This document shows positions 1 to 8,889 of a DNA stretch of 64,000 bases, piece after piece. This DNA is from JACRLW01 sp046349595 (GTDB lineage Bacteria; Planctomycetota; UBA1135; UBA2386): contig JAXMCA010000001.1 of assembly GCA_046349595.1 (NCBI GenBank), positions 1,178,001 to 1,242,000 on the forward strand, given 5' to 3'. Below the pieces are notes generated by a model. It made no database searches and had not been told where the DNA came from. It worked only from the letters and a program-made list of their open reading frames with translations. The number at the start of each line of letters is the position of its first letter. Position 1 is the stretch's first letter. The position numbers and the translations under genes were made by a program.

Positions 1-1
1 G

Positions 2-1348
2 GAGCGTCTCGCCGCCGAGGCGGATTTCGCGCGACGAACCGACGACAGCCTCGCGGGCGTCGAGCTCTCCGACGCGGTCGAGGATTCGCTGCGCCAGCGC
101 GCGGAGGCGGCGCTGCGCGCGCACTTCGGCCGACTGGGGCGGATCGGTCGCAGCGGTGTCGAGGCCGCGTGCGGCGATCTCCTCGCCGGACAGCCGGGGC
201 TGCGCTTCGTCGAGCGCGACAAGCAGGCCCGTGAGCTGCGCATGTTCGAGAGCCTCGACGTCGCTCCCGGCGAGGACGTCACGCTCACGCTCGACGCCGA
301 GCTCCAGGTGCTGGCCGAGGACGCGCTCGGCGAAATCGAACCGGGCCGCGAGAAGGCCTTCGTCGTGATCGACGCGCAGAGCGGAGACGTGCTCGCCGTG
401 GTCGCACGGAGCTGGCGCAGCGAGGCCGCGCAGCCGGGCTTCGGAGTCGGCGCCTGGGCGCCGTCGTTCACGGCCTATGTCGGTTCGGTCGCGAAGCCGC
501 TGGTCGCGCTCGGCTTCCTCGACGCGCTGCGGAGCGATCCTTCGCTCGCGTCGCCCGACAGCTTCCCCGCATGCGGCGGGATGCACGACCCCTACGACCG
601 TGCGCGCCATCTGCGCTGTGGCGAGTCGCACGGGGCGGGTTCGCGCGACACCGTGCATGCGATCGCCGAGTCGTGCAACGTCTACTTCTTCCGCGTCGCG
701 GACGAGATCGGCGCGGAGCGTCTGCGCGCCTGCTTCGCGCGGTTCGGTTGGGATCCCGGAGCCGGTCCCGAGCCTTCGCCCGCGACCCCTCGCGACGTGC
801 CGGGACTGCCGCGCCGCATGTGGCGGACCCCGTCGCTCGCGGGCGACGGTTTCCAGGTGCCGATGCGCGCGATCGGCTACGGGCTGAACGTCTGGCCGCT
901 GTTCGTCGCGCGCGCCTACGCGGGGATCGCGACCGGGAAGCTCCCCGATCTGCGCTTCGTGCGAGGCGAGCCGCCGCGCCGTCTCGCCCTGCCCTTTCAG
1001 ACCTCCGACTTCCGCACCGTGCGCGACGGCCTGCTCTCTTGCGTGCAGGACGGAACCGCGCGCGCGATCCGCGGGACGGCCGAGCGCGTCGCGCGGGAGT
1101 CGGGCTGCGGTCTGTACGGGAAGACCGGCACGGCGGAGGTCACGACGGATCACCGCCTCAACAACGCTTGGTTCGCGGGCTTCGTCGGGGAGGACGCCGA
1201 CGCGCGGATCGCCTTCGCGGCGGTCGAGTACCGCACCGACGATCACGGCGGCACCTCGGCGGCGCCGATCGTCGCCCGATTCCTCGATGCGGTCCTCGAC
1301 CGTCCTGCACTGCGCGAGCGCGTCCTGGCGAAGCGGGGGCGGCGATGA
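2..1348 (+). CDS. mrdA: Penicillin-binding protein 2 transpeptidase, 5' end outside window
   Basis: D,D-transpeptidase that cross-links lateral-wall peptidoglycan in the elongation complex, acting on the periplasmic face. The reading frame is open from the first bases of the window, so the N-terminal membrane anchor and part of the dimerisation domain are missing. All three penicillin-binding motifs are visible: SVAK (nucleophile serine near nt 485), SCN near nt 672 and KTG at nt 1121-1129. The stretch before nt 242 reads as a PBP2 linker (GRSGVEAACGDLLAGQPGL). An ATG at 242 could be mistaken for the start but lies inside the domain. The stop overlaps the rodA start (ATGA), the usual PBP2-RodA pairing. 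Identification is firm; only the start is unknown. Confidence 0.93.
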   Translation, partial: ERLAAEADFARRTDDSLAGVELSDAVEDSLRQRAEAALRAHFGRLGRIGRSGVEAACGDLLAGQPGLRFVERDKQARELRMFESLDVAPGEDVTLTLDAELQVLAEDALGEIEPGREKAFVVIDAQSGDVLAVVARSWRSEAAQPGFGVGAWAPSFTAYVGSVAKPLVALGFLDALRSDPSLASPDSFPACGGMHDPYDRARHLRCGESHGAGSRDTVHAIAESCNVYFFRVADEIGAERLRACFARFGWDPGAGPEPSPATPRDVPGLPRRMWRTPSLAGDGFQVPMRAIGYGLNVWPLFVARAYAGIATGKLPDLRFVRGEPPRRLALPFQTSDFRTVRDGLLSCVQDGTARAIRGTAERVARESGCGLYGKTGTAEVTTDHRLNNAWFAGFVGEDADARIAFAAVEYRTDDHGGTSAAPIVARFLDAVLDRPALRERVLAKRGRR

Positions 1349-2505
1349 ACCGCAGCGAGACCGCAACCCGCAGCATCGATTGGTGGGTGGTGTTGCTCAC
1401 GCTCACGCTGGCCACGCTCGGCGTCGCCTTCGTGCACTCGGCGACGCTCGGCACCGACGAGGAGGGACTCGCGCGCCGGCAGGTGGTGTTCCTCGGCGCG
1501 TCGGTGGTGGGTGCGGTGCTGGTCGTCGTGCTGCCCTATGCCCGCTTCTTCCGCGCATCGTCGTGGCTGTACACGGCGTGCGTGGTCGGGCTCGTCGCGG
1601 TGCTCGTGATCGGCAGCGTGATCAACGGCGCGCGTCGCTGGATCCGCATCCCGGGGGCCGGCTTCCTGCTGCAGCCGAGCGAGTTCGCCAAGCTCGGCAC
1701 CGTGCTCGCGTTGGCGGCGTGGTTCCGCTTCCGCGACCGCACACGCACCTTCGAGGGGGTGGTGGTGCCGGTGTTGATCACGGCATTGCCGGCGCTGCTG
1801 GTCTTCAAGGAACCTGACCTCGGCAGCAGCCTGGTGTTCTGGCCGATCCTGCTGTCGATGTGCTACGTCGCGGGCGCGCCGCGTCGCAGCCTGATCGGAT
1901 TGGTGTTGCTCGGTGCGGTGATCCTGGTGGTCGCCTGGTTCACCGTGTTCCACGACTACCAGCGCGCGCGCATCGAGGTTTGGGCCGACCACTTCTCGTG
2001 GGACCGCAGCCGCGTCGACGGCGATCCCACGGTCCGTGACGTGCTGCTCCGCGACGGCTACCAGCCCTGGCAGTCGCTGATCGCCATCGGCAGCGGCGGG
2101 GCCTTCGGATTCGGCTACCTGCAGGGGCCGCAGAGCCGCTTCGACTTCCTGCCGTACCGCGCCGGTGACTACATCTTCGCGGTGGTGGCGGAGGAGACCG
2201 GATGGGTCGGTGCACTCGGCCTGATCCTGCTCTACCTGATCCTGGTGCTCGCTCTGCTCGGCATGGCGGGACGGACGCGCGAGCGATTCGGTCGCCTGCT
2301 GATCGTCGGCGTCGCGACCTGGCTCGGCACGCAGGCCCTCCTGCACGTCGCGGTCTGCGCATGGCTCCTACCCGCGACCGGGTTGCCGATGCCCTTCCTC
2401 AGCCAGGGCGGGAGCGTGACCCTCGCCGCAGCGCTGGGCATCGGGCTGTGCCTCAACGTCGGTTCACGGCGCGAGCCGGTGCTCGCCGCCGACGGATTCA
2501 CCTGA
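1345..2505 (+). CDS. rodA: Rod-shape SEDS peptidoglycan glycosyltransferase RodA
   Basis: SEDS-family membrane glycosyltransferase that polymerises lipid II for cell elongation with PBP2. It is 386 residues long and hydrophobic throughout, with about ten membrane segments. Family signatures in order are RRWIRIPGAGFLLQPSEFAK, a KEPDLGSSLVF loop, AEETGWVGALG and a C-terminal GLPMPFLSQGGS. The start ATG overlaps the stop of the preceding PBP2 gene by four bases, so translation is probably coupled. Length and motifs are normal for RodA, and the PBP2 partner favours RodA over FtsW. Confidence 0.95.
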   Translation: MNRSETATRSIDWWVVLLTLTLATLGVAFVHSATLGTDEEGLARRQVVFLGASVVGAVLVVVLPYARFFRASSWLYTACVVGLVAVLVIGSVINGARRWIRIPGAGFLLQPSEFAKLGTVLALAAWFRFRDRTRTFEGVVVPVLITALPALLVFKEPDLGSSLVFWPILLSMCYVAGAPRRSLIGLVLLGAVILVVAWFTVFHDYQRARIEVWADHFSWDRSRVDGDPTVRDVLLRDGYQPWQSLIAIGSGGAFGFGYLQGPQSRFDFLPYRAGDYIFAVVAEETGWVGALGLILLYLILVLALLGMAGRTRERFGRLLIVGVATWLGTQALLHVAVCAWLLPATGLPMPFLSQGGSVTLAAALGIGLCLNVGSRREPVLAADGFT

Positions 2506-2518
2506 GCAGCGCGCGGGC

Positions 2519-2547
2519 TTGACTTCTCTTCTACAGTTGTCGTAGAT
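2519..2547 (+). promoter_or_regulatory. Promoter of the BlaI/BlaR1-like operon
   Basis: TTGACT at 2519-2524 and GTAGAT at 2542-2547 are separated by 17 bases, a good -35/-10 pair just downstream of rodA. A dyad fills the spacer and -10 region, and a second dyad covers the expected start point, as expected for a promoter repressed by the first gene of the operon. Confidence 0.6.
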
Positions 2548-2567
2548 TCCTTCGACATCTGTCGAAG
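2530..2567 (+). promoter_or_regulatory. Two BlaI-type operator dyads
   Basis: Site 1 at 2530-2546 is an imperfect dyad, TCTACAGTTGTCGTAGA. Site 2 at 2550-2567 is a perfect 8-bp inverted repeat, CTTCGACA-TC-TGTCGAAG. Both resemble the ACA-nn-TGT core of BlaI/MecI operators. They sit on the promoter and 10-47 bases before the repressor gene, so autorepression is likely. The sequence shows the dyads; their use by this BlaI homologue is inferred. Confidence 0.6.
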
Positions 2568-2576
2568 AGCCAGCCC

Positions 2577-2963
2577 GTGACGCCACGCAAGACGACCCGA
2601 TTGACCGACGCCGAGTGGATCGTGATGGAGGCGATCTGGGCGGCGCCCACCGCGACCGCGCGCGAGGTGCTCGAGCGCGTCCACGACGCCACCGGCTGGT
2701 CGTACTCGACCGTGAAGACCCAGCTCACGCGCCTCGTCGAGAAGGGCGTGCTGCGCGAGACCATGGAGGGGAACACCGCGGTCTACACCTCCCTGCTGAG
2801 CCGCGCGGATGCGCGACGCACCGCACTGCGTTCGCTGCTCGATGCCGCCTTCGGGGGGCGGGTGGGGACGCTGGTCCAGCACCTCGCCGACAGCGAGAAG
2901 CTCTCCACGCGCGACCGTGAAGCGCTGCGTGCGCTGCTCGACGAGCCGGAGTCCCGCGCATGA
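2577..2963 (+). CDS. BlaI/MecI-family transcriptional repressor
   Basis: Winged-helix repressor of 128 residues, close to the family size of 120-130. The N-terminal DNA-binding part has the typical opening LTDAEWIVMEAIW and the recognition-helix region YSTVKTQLTRLVEKG; the C-terminal helices would dimerise. The GTG start at 2577 is the only good one after the operators. It overlaps the downstream M56 sensor gene by four bases (ATGA). In this family the sensor protease triggers inactivation of the repressor. There is no beta-lactamase next to it, so the regulon may be cell-wall genes or only this operon. Confidence 0.9.
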   Translation: MTPRKTTRLTDAEWIVMEAIWAAPTATAREVLERVHDATGWSYSTVKTQLTRLVEKGVLRETMEGNTAVYTSLLSRADARRTALRSLLDAAFGGRVGTLVQHLADSEKLSTRDREALRALLDEPESRA

Positions 2964-3979
2964 GTGCGATCGCGACACTGGCGCCGGTGTTCGCCTACCT
3001 CGCGCCGCGCGCGATCGCGTCGCTCGGCCTCGGCGTGCTCGCCGCCATCGCCGATCGGCTGCTCCCGCCGACGCGGCTGCGCGCACTCCGTGCCAGCCTG
3101 TGGTGGATGCCGATCGCGGTGTTCGCGGTTCCCGCACAGCAGGGCGGCCTCGCCGTGAGCGTCGGCCTCCCGCATCCAGGCGGAGACGATGCGACGGCCG
3201 GGATCGCCGGACTGCTGTGGGCGAGCGTCGCGTTCGCCGCGTTGCTGCGGCTCTGCCTCCACGCGGCCGCGGAGCGGCGCCGCCTGCGACGCTGCTCGCG
3301 ATCGGTCTCCTCACCGCGGATCGAAGCGGCCCTGGCGGCGGCGGCGATAGCGGTGGGCCTGCGGCGTGCGCCGCCCTGGCGTCTCGCAACGGGGCGTGGC
3401 GCCTGCGTGACCGGCATCCTCGCGCCGCGCATCCAGGTCGGGCGCGGACTGGGCGCGATGTCGCCGTCCGAACTCGACTGCGTGCTCGTGCACGAGTGTG
3501 CGCATGTCCGCCGTCGCGACGCCCTGCGCGCCGCGGTGGTGGAGGTGCTGCGGGCGCTGTTGTGGTTCGCGCCCGCCGTGCACCTCGCGGCGCGCAGGCT
3601 GCGCGTGCTGCGTGAGGTCGAAACGGATGCGCTCGCGATCCGCTCGCTCGAGCCCTCGCGCATCGCCGACTACCGCGGTGTGCTCGCCGATGCCGCGCGC
3701 GAACTGCTCACGCGGGCCTCGGTCGCCTTCGGCGAGGCCGGCCTCGTCACGCGCCTGCGCGTGCTCGCGCAGCCGAGCACGAGGGTGCGGCGAGTCGAGA
3801 AGGTCGCGTCCTTGTCGTGCGCCGCGCTCCTCCTCTTCGCCACGGCACCGCGCATCCCGATGTCCGCCGCGGTTCCAGAGCCCGGCTGTCTGCGCACCCA
3901 CTACGCCGTCCTCGCGGCTCTCGCCGCCGACGGTTCCGACGACCTCGATCCATCCTCCCCGACCCCGGAATCCCGATGA
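2960..3979 (+). CDS. BlaR1-like M56 family membrane metallopeptidase
   Basis: Membrane zinc protease of the BlaR1/MecR1 type, 339 residues. The HExxH zinc motif reads HECAH (around residue 179) and is followed by RRRDALRAAV and by the downstream glutamate region REVETDALAI, as in M56 peptidases. Hydrophobic segments flank it on both sides. There is no C-terminal penicillin-binding sensor domain, so the signal it senses is unknown. It is coupled to the BlaI-type repressor by a 4-base overlap, and its stop overlaps the next gene in the same way. The likely role is cleavage-dependent derepression of the operon. Confidence 0.85.
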   Translation: MSAIATLAPVFAYLAPRAIASLGLGVLAAIADRLLPPTRLRALRASLWWMPIAVFAVPAQQGGLAVSVGLPHPGGDDATAGIAGLLWASVAFAALLRLCLHAAAERRRLRRCSRSVSSPRIEAALAAAAIAVGLRRAPPWRLATGRGACVTGILAPRIQVGRGLGAMSPSELDCVLVHECAHVRRRDALRAAVVEVLRALLWFAPAVHLAARRLRVLREVETDALAIRSLEPSRIADYRGVLADAARELLTRASVAFGEAGLVTRLRVLAQPSTRVRRVEKVASLSCAALLLFATAPRIPMSAAVPEPGCLRTHYAVLAALAADGSDDLDPSSPTPESR

Positions 3980-4584
3980 AGACCCTCGCACTGGCCGCCG
4001 CGTTGTGCGGCGTCGCCGTCCTGCCCTCCCTGCGCACCGCGCCCTCGTCCCTTCCCCAGGACCCGCCCTCGACCGACATGAAGGCGATGCAGGAGAAGGC
4101 CGCGCGCCTGATCCGCCCCGGTCCGAACCACAAGATCCTCGAGCGCTTCCTCGGCACCTGGACGCACGAGATCCGCTTCTGGATGGGCGACAAGCCCACG
4201 CCCCCCGAACGCGGCGAGACCACCTTCTCGTGGTTGATGGACGGGCGCTGGATGAAGGGCGAGAGCCGCGGCCAGATGTTCGGCAAGCCGACGCAGAACT
4301 TCTTCCTGATCGGCTACGACAACTTCAAGCAGAGCTTCGTCACCACGTCGGTCAGCAGCGTCGATACCGCGATGCTGCACTCCGAAGGCGACATGACTCC
4401 CGACGGCAAGGCACTGATCGCCTACGGCACGCTCGACGAGTACCTGACCGGCGAGCACGACAAGATGGTCAAGTACGTGTGGCGCTTCGTGTCCGACGAC
4501 GAGATCGTGCAGGAGGTCCACGACCTGCCGATCGGCGAGACCAACACCAAGGTCGTCGAGATCCGCTACCAGCGGAAGAAGTGA
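3976..4584 (+). CDS. Secreted DUF1579 family protein
   Basis: Protein of 202 residues with a signal peptide (residues 1 to about 25, ending near RTAPSS). The rest matches the DUF1579 pattern: KILERFLGTWTHEIRFWM, then GETTFSWLMDGRWMKGE and a run of beta strands ending in VVEIRYQRKK. DUF1579 proteins are predicted beta-barrel-like and have no established function. The ATG overlaps the stop of the M56 peptidase gene, so it is likely the third gene of the BlaI-controlled operon and a candidate effector of that switch. Confidence 0.8.
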   Translation: MKTLALAAALCGVAVLPSLRTAPSSLPQDPPSTDMKAMQEKAARLIRPGPNHKILERFLGTWTHEIRFWMGDKPTPPERGETTFSWLMDGRWMKGESRGQMFGKPTQNFFLIGYDNFKQSFVTTSVSSVDTAMLHSEGDMTPDGKALIAYGTLDEYLTGEHDKMVKYVWRFVSDDEIVQEVHDLPIGETNTKVVEIRYQRKK

Positions 4585-4632
4585 CGTCGGCGTGGCCGTC
4601 AGCTCGCGCGGGCTTCCGCGGCGATGCCCGGA

Positions 4633-4638
4633 TAGCCT
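4633..4638 (+). promoter_or_regulatory. Possible -10 box giving a leaderless transcript
   Basis: TAGCCT ends six bases before the ATG at 4645. Transcription from it would begin at or next to the start codon. No clear -35 is visible. The same spacing is seen at several other genes in the window. Confidence 0.35.
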
Positions 4639-4644
4639 GCGGGG

Positions 4645-5094
4645 ATGCCGAAGTGCCTCGTCGTCTGGTCCGCCCTCCTCGCGCTGACCTGTGCTTGCTC
4701 CAGCTCAGCGACGAAGCCCGACATGGACGCTTCGATCACGGCATTGATGGCCCGCGCCGAGCAACCTGACGCGAGCGTCGAGCTGCAGCACGTCTTGATC
4801 GCCTTCAAGGGGTCGGGTGTGCCCACGGCGACGCGCACCAAGGAGGAGGCCAAGAAGCTCGCCGAGCAGGTCTACGCGGAGGCGATCGGCGGCGCCGACT
4901 TCCTCGGTCTGGTGAAGAAGTACACCGACGACTCCGCGCCCGGCATCTACCCGATGACCAAGGCCTCGCGCGCCGGGTTGGTGCAGGCCTTCGGTGACGT
5001 CGGCTTCCGCCTGAAGGCCGGCGAGATCGGCGTGGCGGGCTACGACCCCACGGTGAGCCCCTTCGGTTGGCACATCATCAAGCGCCTCAAGTGA
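4645..5094 (+). CDS. Parvulin-like peptidyl-prolyl isomerase lipoprotein
   Basis: Small protein of 149 residues that starts with a lipoprotein signal: hydrophobic residues 5-15 and the lipobox LTCAC with Cys18. The mature part is a compact PpiC-type rotamase domain: LQHVLIAFKG, EEAKKLAEQVYAEAIGG, FLGLVKKYTDDSAPG, RAGLVQAFGDVGFRLKAGEI and SPFGWHIIKRLK match successive elements of the parvulin fold. It would help fold exported proteins at the membrane. Unlike SurA or PpiD it has no chaperone arms. The stop overlaps an in-frame GTG of the next gene, although a better start lies further in. Confidence 0.85.
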   Translation: MPKCLVVWSALLALTCACSSSATKPDMDASITALMARAEQPDASVELQHVLIAFKGSGVPTATRTKEEAKKLAEQVYAEAIGGADFLGLVKKYTDDSAPGIYPMTKASRAGLVQAFGDVGFRLKAGEIGVAGYDPTVSPFGWHIIKRLK

Positions 5095-5117
5095 GCGGTT
5101 CGGACGAAGGAGCGCGG

Positions 5118-6548
5118 GTGCGCTGGCCCGTCGAGCGGCGCATCTTCTGCAATCGGACGCTCAACATGCGTTCGATCGCGGCCGTCGGCTTCGACATGGA
5201 CTACACCCTGGTCCACTACGACGTGCCGTCGTGGGAGGAGCGGGCCTTCGAGCATGTTCGCGAACGCCTGCTCGCGGAGGGGCATCCCGCCGACGACCTG
5301 CGCTTCGACGCCCGCGCATTCGCACGCGGGCTCGTGCTCGATCTCGAGCGCGGCAACATCGTCAAGGCCAACCGCTTCGGCTACGTGACGCAGGCTGCGC
5401 ACGGCATGCGCATGCTCTCGCACGAGGAGCAGCGTCGCGTCTACAGCCAGGTGTGGGTGGAACTCGGCGAGCCGCGCTGGGTGTTCCTCAACACCTTGTT
5501 CTCGTTGTCCGAGGCGTGCCTGTACGCGCAGATGGTCGAGCTCTGCGACGCCGGTCGTCTGGACGGGCTCGACTACCCCTCGCTCTACCGCCTGATCGGT
5601 CGCACCATGGATGCGGCCCACCTCGAAGGCGAGCTGAAGGCCGAGATCATCGCGGACCCCGACCGTTTCGTGGTGCGCGACGACGACCTGGTGCGCGCGC
5701 TGCTCGACCTGAAGGACGCCGGCAAGCGGCTGTTCCTCGCCACCAACTCCGAGTGGCACTACACGCAGCCGATGATGAGCTACGTCTTCGACCGCGAGCT
5801 GCCGCGCGGCGGTTGGAGGAGCCTGTTCGATCTGGTCATCACCCAGGCGCGCAAGCCCTCGTTCTTCGAGGGCGGGTCGCCCTTCCTCGAGGTCCGCGCC
5901 GACGGCACCACCGCGCCGTGGACCGGTGCTCTGCGGGCCGACGTCGTGCTGCGCGGCGGCAACGCGGAGGCGGTGCAGGAGCACTTCCGGATCGCCGGGG
6001 AGGACATCCTCTACGTCGGCGACCACGTCTACGCCGACGTGCACGTGTCGAGCCAGATCCGCCGCTGGCGCACCGCGCTGGTGCTGCGCGAACTCGAGGA
6101 CGAGGTCCGCGCCGAGCGGGCCTTCGCCCAGGGGCAGGCCGACCTCGACCGGCTGATGCGCGAGAAGGCGGAGCGCGAGGAGGAGCAGGCGATGCTGCGG
6201 CTCGCGCTGCAGCGTCATGCGCACGGCGAACCGATGCCGGCCGGAATCGCGCGGTCCGTCGGTGAGATCCACGAGCGTCTGCGCGAAGTTCGCGCCCTGG
6301 TCGACGCGCTGGATCAGCGCATCGCGCCGCTCGCGCGCCGGGCGGCCCAGCTCGGACAGGAGCGCTGGGGTCCGCTGATGCGTGCCGGCAGCGACAAGAG
6401 CCGGCTCGCTCGGCAGATCGAGCGGCACGCCGACGTGTACACGTCGCGCGTCTCGAACTTCCTGTACCTGACGCCCTTCGGCTACCTGCGCGCGGCGCGC
6501 GGCAGTCTCCCGCACGATGCGGATGCGCGGGAGGGTGAGGTCTCCTAG
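5118..6548 (+). CDS. HAD-IG family 5'-nucleotidase
   Basis: Member of the HAD-superfamily 5'-nucleotidases (HAD-IG, related to eukaryotic cytosolic purine 5'-nucleotidase); it would dephosphorylate nucleoside monophosphates. The motif I aspartates are in GFDMDYTLVHYD (residues 26 and 28), motif II is LFLATNSEWHYT, and motif IV is ILYVGDHVYADV. A C-terminal helical, probably coiled-coil segment follows. I chose GTG 5118 because AAGGAG at 5107-5112 sits five bases upstream and it precedes the family-typical NRTLNMRSI opening; GTG 5091 is an alternative. The stop shares a CTAG with the convergent methyltransferase gene. Confidence 0.88.
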   Translation: MRWPVERRIFCNRTLNMRSIAAVGFDMDYTLVHYDVPSWEERAFEHVRERLLAEGHPADDLRFDARAFARGLVLDLERGNIVKANRFGYVTQAAHGMRMLSHEEQRRVYSQVWVELGEPRWVFLNTLFSLSEACLYAQMVELCDAGRLDGLDYPSLYRLIGRTMDAAHLEGELKAEIIADPDRFVVRDDDLVRALLDLKDAGKRLFLATNSEWHYTQPMMSYVFDRELPRGGWRSLFDLVITQARKPSFFEGGSPFLEVRADGTTAPWTGALRADVVLRGGNAEAVQEHFRIAGEDILYVGDHVYADVHVSSQIRRWRTALVLRELEDEVRAERAFAQGQADLDRLMREKAEREEEQAMLRLALQRHAHGEPMPAGIARSVGEIHERLREVRALVDALDQRIAPLARRAAQLGQERWGPLMRAGSDKSRLARQIERHADVYTSRVSNFLYLTPFGYLRAARGSLPHDADAREGEVS

Positions 6549-7696
6549 CTCACACAGTCGAGCGGCACGCGTTCGAGTCCCAGGTCGCGCATGGTCGCGG
6601 CGATCTCGTCGCGGTAGCGCGGATTCATCACCAGCAGGAGGTCGGGTCGCTCGCGCACGAGGGACTTCGGCGCCACGATCCGGCAGCCGGTCCCGGCGAT
6701 GTGCAGGCCCTGCTTGCGCGGGTTCTGGTCGACCACGCAGACGATGCGGTCGGCACCTTCGATGGCGTTGAGGAAGGTCACGGCCTTGCTGCCGGCACCC
6801 CAGGCGGCGACGCGGAGGCCGCGCGCGGATGCCTCCTGCATGCGACGGCTCCAATCCCGGAGGACCGACGCCAGTCGCGCGGCGAAGTCTCCGAACAGGT
6901 GCGCATCGGGGGCGGGTGTGTGCCACGAAGACGCGGCACCCTGGCCGCAGAGGGCACGCAGGAACTGGCCGCCGAAGGCCGTCTCGATGGTCTGCGGGAC
7001 GAGTCCCGCGCGCAGCAGCAGCGCTTCGAGCGCGCGCGGCGTGAAGTAGCTGCAGTGCTCGTAGATCAGGTCCCACACGCCGCCGTCGCGAAGCGTCCAT
7101 TCGCCGCTCGGCACCTCGACGTAGACCTGGCCCTCCGGCGTCGTCGCCGCGCGTAGCACCGCCGCGAGCGGCAGCGGATCGGACAGGTGTTCGAGGACGT
7201 GGCGGCAGATCACCAGATCGCCGCGCTCGGGATCACGTGTCGGGTCGAAGTCGCGTGCGCGCAGATCGAGGCCCGTCGTGCCGGAGAGCGTGCCGTCGTA
7301 GCTGCGGTCGAAGCCGATGCAGCGTCGGTCGGAAGCCTGCAACAGCGCCAGGAACTCGCCGCGGCCGCAGCCGATCTCGAGGATCGTCGCGCCGCGCACC
7401 GGGAGTGAGCGCTGCAGCGCGGCGACGAGGCCTGCGGCGTAGTCGCGGAAGGACTGCGAGTGGTGGAGCGAGGTCTCGTAGGCGGCGTCGTAGACGAGCT
7501 TCCTGGGATCGAAGGCGCGGTTGAAGAGCAGGCCGCAGTCCTCGCAACCCCACAGTTCGAGCGATGCGCGGGTCACGCCGCGCGCCGCTTCGGCGCTTCG
7601 CGGGTAGACGTTGCTCGTCACCGGCAGGGCGACGGTCGCGGCGACGGCGCGGAGGTTCTTCCCGGCGCAGGCCGGGCAGACCGAGACGATCGTCAT
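6545..7696 (-). CDS. Sugar C-methyltransferase-like protein (third of three tandem)
   Basis: SAM-dependent methyltransferase of 383 residues with the three-part layout of NDP-sugar C-methyltransferases (TylC3/NovU type). It has an N-terminal zinc-binding region (CPACAGKN, then WGCEDCGLLFN), a Rossmann domain with SAM motif ILEIGCGRGEFLAL and post-motif ICRHVLEHL, the family signature IYEHCSYFTP, and a C-terminal Rossmann-like domain with WGAGSKAVTFLN. Its ATG overlaps the stop of the upstream paralogue. It is the last gene of the rfbF operon. Whether it methylates the same sugar as the other two, or another position, cannot be told from sequence. Confidence 0.82.
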   Translation of the reverse strand: MTIVSVCPACAGKNLRAVAATVALPVTSNVYPRSAEAARGVTRASLELWGCEDCGLLFNRAFDPRKLVYDAAYETSLHHSQSFRDYAAGLVAALQRSLPVRGATILEIGCGRGEFLALLQASDRRCIGFDRSYDGTLSGTTGLDLRARDFDPTRDPERGDLVICRHVLEHLSDPLPLAAVLRAATTPEGQVYVEVPSGEWTLRDGGVWDLIYEHCSYFTPRALEALLLRAGLVPQTIETAFGGQFLRALCGQGAASSWHTPAPDAHLFGDFAARLASVLRDWSRRMQEASARGLRVAAWGAGSKAVTFLNAIEGADRIVCVVDQNPRKQGLHIAGTGCRIVAPKSLVRERPDLLLVMNPRYRDEIAATMRDLGLERVPLDCVS

Positions 7697-8889
7697 GCCG
7701 GTGCGCTCTCGTGACCGAGCGCGACGATCTGCGGCGAAAGCCCGAGCGCCAGCAGGTCGGCGCGGACCTCGCGCAGGTAGATCGGGTTCATCACCACCAC
7801 GCGGTCGGGCCTGATCTTCGCCAACTCCGTGGGGGGAACGATCTCGTGACCCGAGCCGGGGACGAACATGCCGTGCCGGTAGGGATTCACGTCGGTCACG
7901 CAGAGGACGTCGCGTTCGAGATGCAGGGTGGTCAGGAAGGCGACTGCCTTGCTGCCCGATCCCCACAGCACCACCTTCTCGCCGTGCGCTCGGGCGTCGG
8001 CGAACCACGATCGCCAGGCGCCGAGCGCTTGCGGCACCGCGTGGCGGAAGCGCTCGACCTGCTGGAGCGTGCGGGCGAGATCCGCTTCGGCCGCGAGCGG
8101 TGCACCACCCGTGCCGTTCACGTGGGCGTCGATCAGCAGGTATTGATCGCCGTAGCACTTCTCCAGTCGATCGACGCGGAAGCCGCAGCGGCGGAACAGC
8201 CGCGCGAGCGAGCCGAGCGTGAAGTAGCTGCAGTGCTCGTAGTACACGTCCCAGAACGCGCCCTCGACGAGGATGCGCTCGAGGTCGGGGAGCTCGAAGG
8301 CGACCACGGTGTTCGCATCGCGCGGAGCGGAACGGTGCACGGTGGCGACGAAGTCGTGCACGTCCTGGATGTGCTCGAGCGTGTGGCGGCACAGCACGAG
8401 GTCGGCGTGGCGATGCGCGTGACGCTCCCCGTAGAAGTCGACGATCCACTCGATGCGGCCGCCGGCGGCGTCACGCACGCGTTCGGGTTGCAGCCCCGGA
8501 TCGATGCCGACTCCGCGACATGCGCCCATCTCGCAGATCAGCGCCAGGAAGTCGCCCTTGCCGCAGCCGATCTCGAGAACCGTCTTCGGCGCGTAGCGCT
8601 GCAGGTAGTCGGCGGCGAGTTCGCGGGCGAAGCGGTTGAAGGTCCCCGAGAAGGCCTGGCTCTCCTCGCAGCGTGGCGAGTACTCGTGCACCTCGGGGCG
8701 GAACAGCCGGTTCTGGACGAAGCCGCAGGCGTGGCAGACCGCCAGCGTCAGGTCACCGCGCGGATAGCCGATCGCCTCCGCGCGCGTGCGCATCAGCAGC
8801 ACGCAGTGCGTGGGGATGTCCGCGATCTCGTAGAAGTCGTGGACGTCGTGCGAACCGCACGCGAAGCAGGGCTGGTCAACTCGCGTCAT
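7693..8889 (-). CDS. Sugar C-methyltransferase-like protein (second of three tandem)
   Basis: Protein of 398 residues with the same domain order as its neighbours. An N-terminal zinc region has CFACGSHDVHDF and a CHACGFVQNRLF pair. The SAM motif is VLEIGCGKGDFLAL with post-motif LCRHTLEHI. The signature VYYEHCSYFTLGS precedes a C-terminal domain containing LWGSGSKAVAFL. It starts inside the end of the upstream methyltransferase gene (14-base overlap) and overlaps the next gene by four bases. The tandem of three diverged paralogues suggests a multiply methylated or branched surface sugar. Confidence 0.82.
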   Translation of the reverse strand: MTRVDQPCFACGSHDVHDFYEIADIPTHCVLLMRTRAEAIGYPRGDLTLAVCHACGFVQNRLFRPEVHEYSPRCEESQAFSGTFNRFARELAADYLQRYAPKTVLEIGCGKGDFLALICEMGACRGVGIDPGLQPERVRDAAGGRIEWIVDFYGERHAHRHADLVLCRHTLEHIQDVHDFVATVHRSAPRDANTVVAFELPDLERILVEGAFWDVYYEHCSYFTLGSLARLFRRCGFRVDRLEKCYGDQYLLIDAHVNGTGGAPLAAEADLARTLQQVERFRHAVPQALGAWRSWFADARAHGEKVVLWGSGSKAVAFLTTLHLERDVLCVTDVNPYRHGMFVPGSGHEIVPPTELAKIRPDRVVVMNPIYLREVRADLLALGLSPQIVALGHESAPA

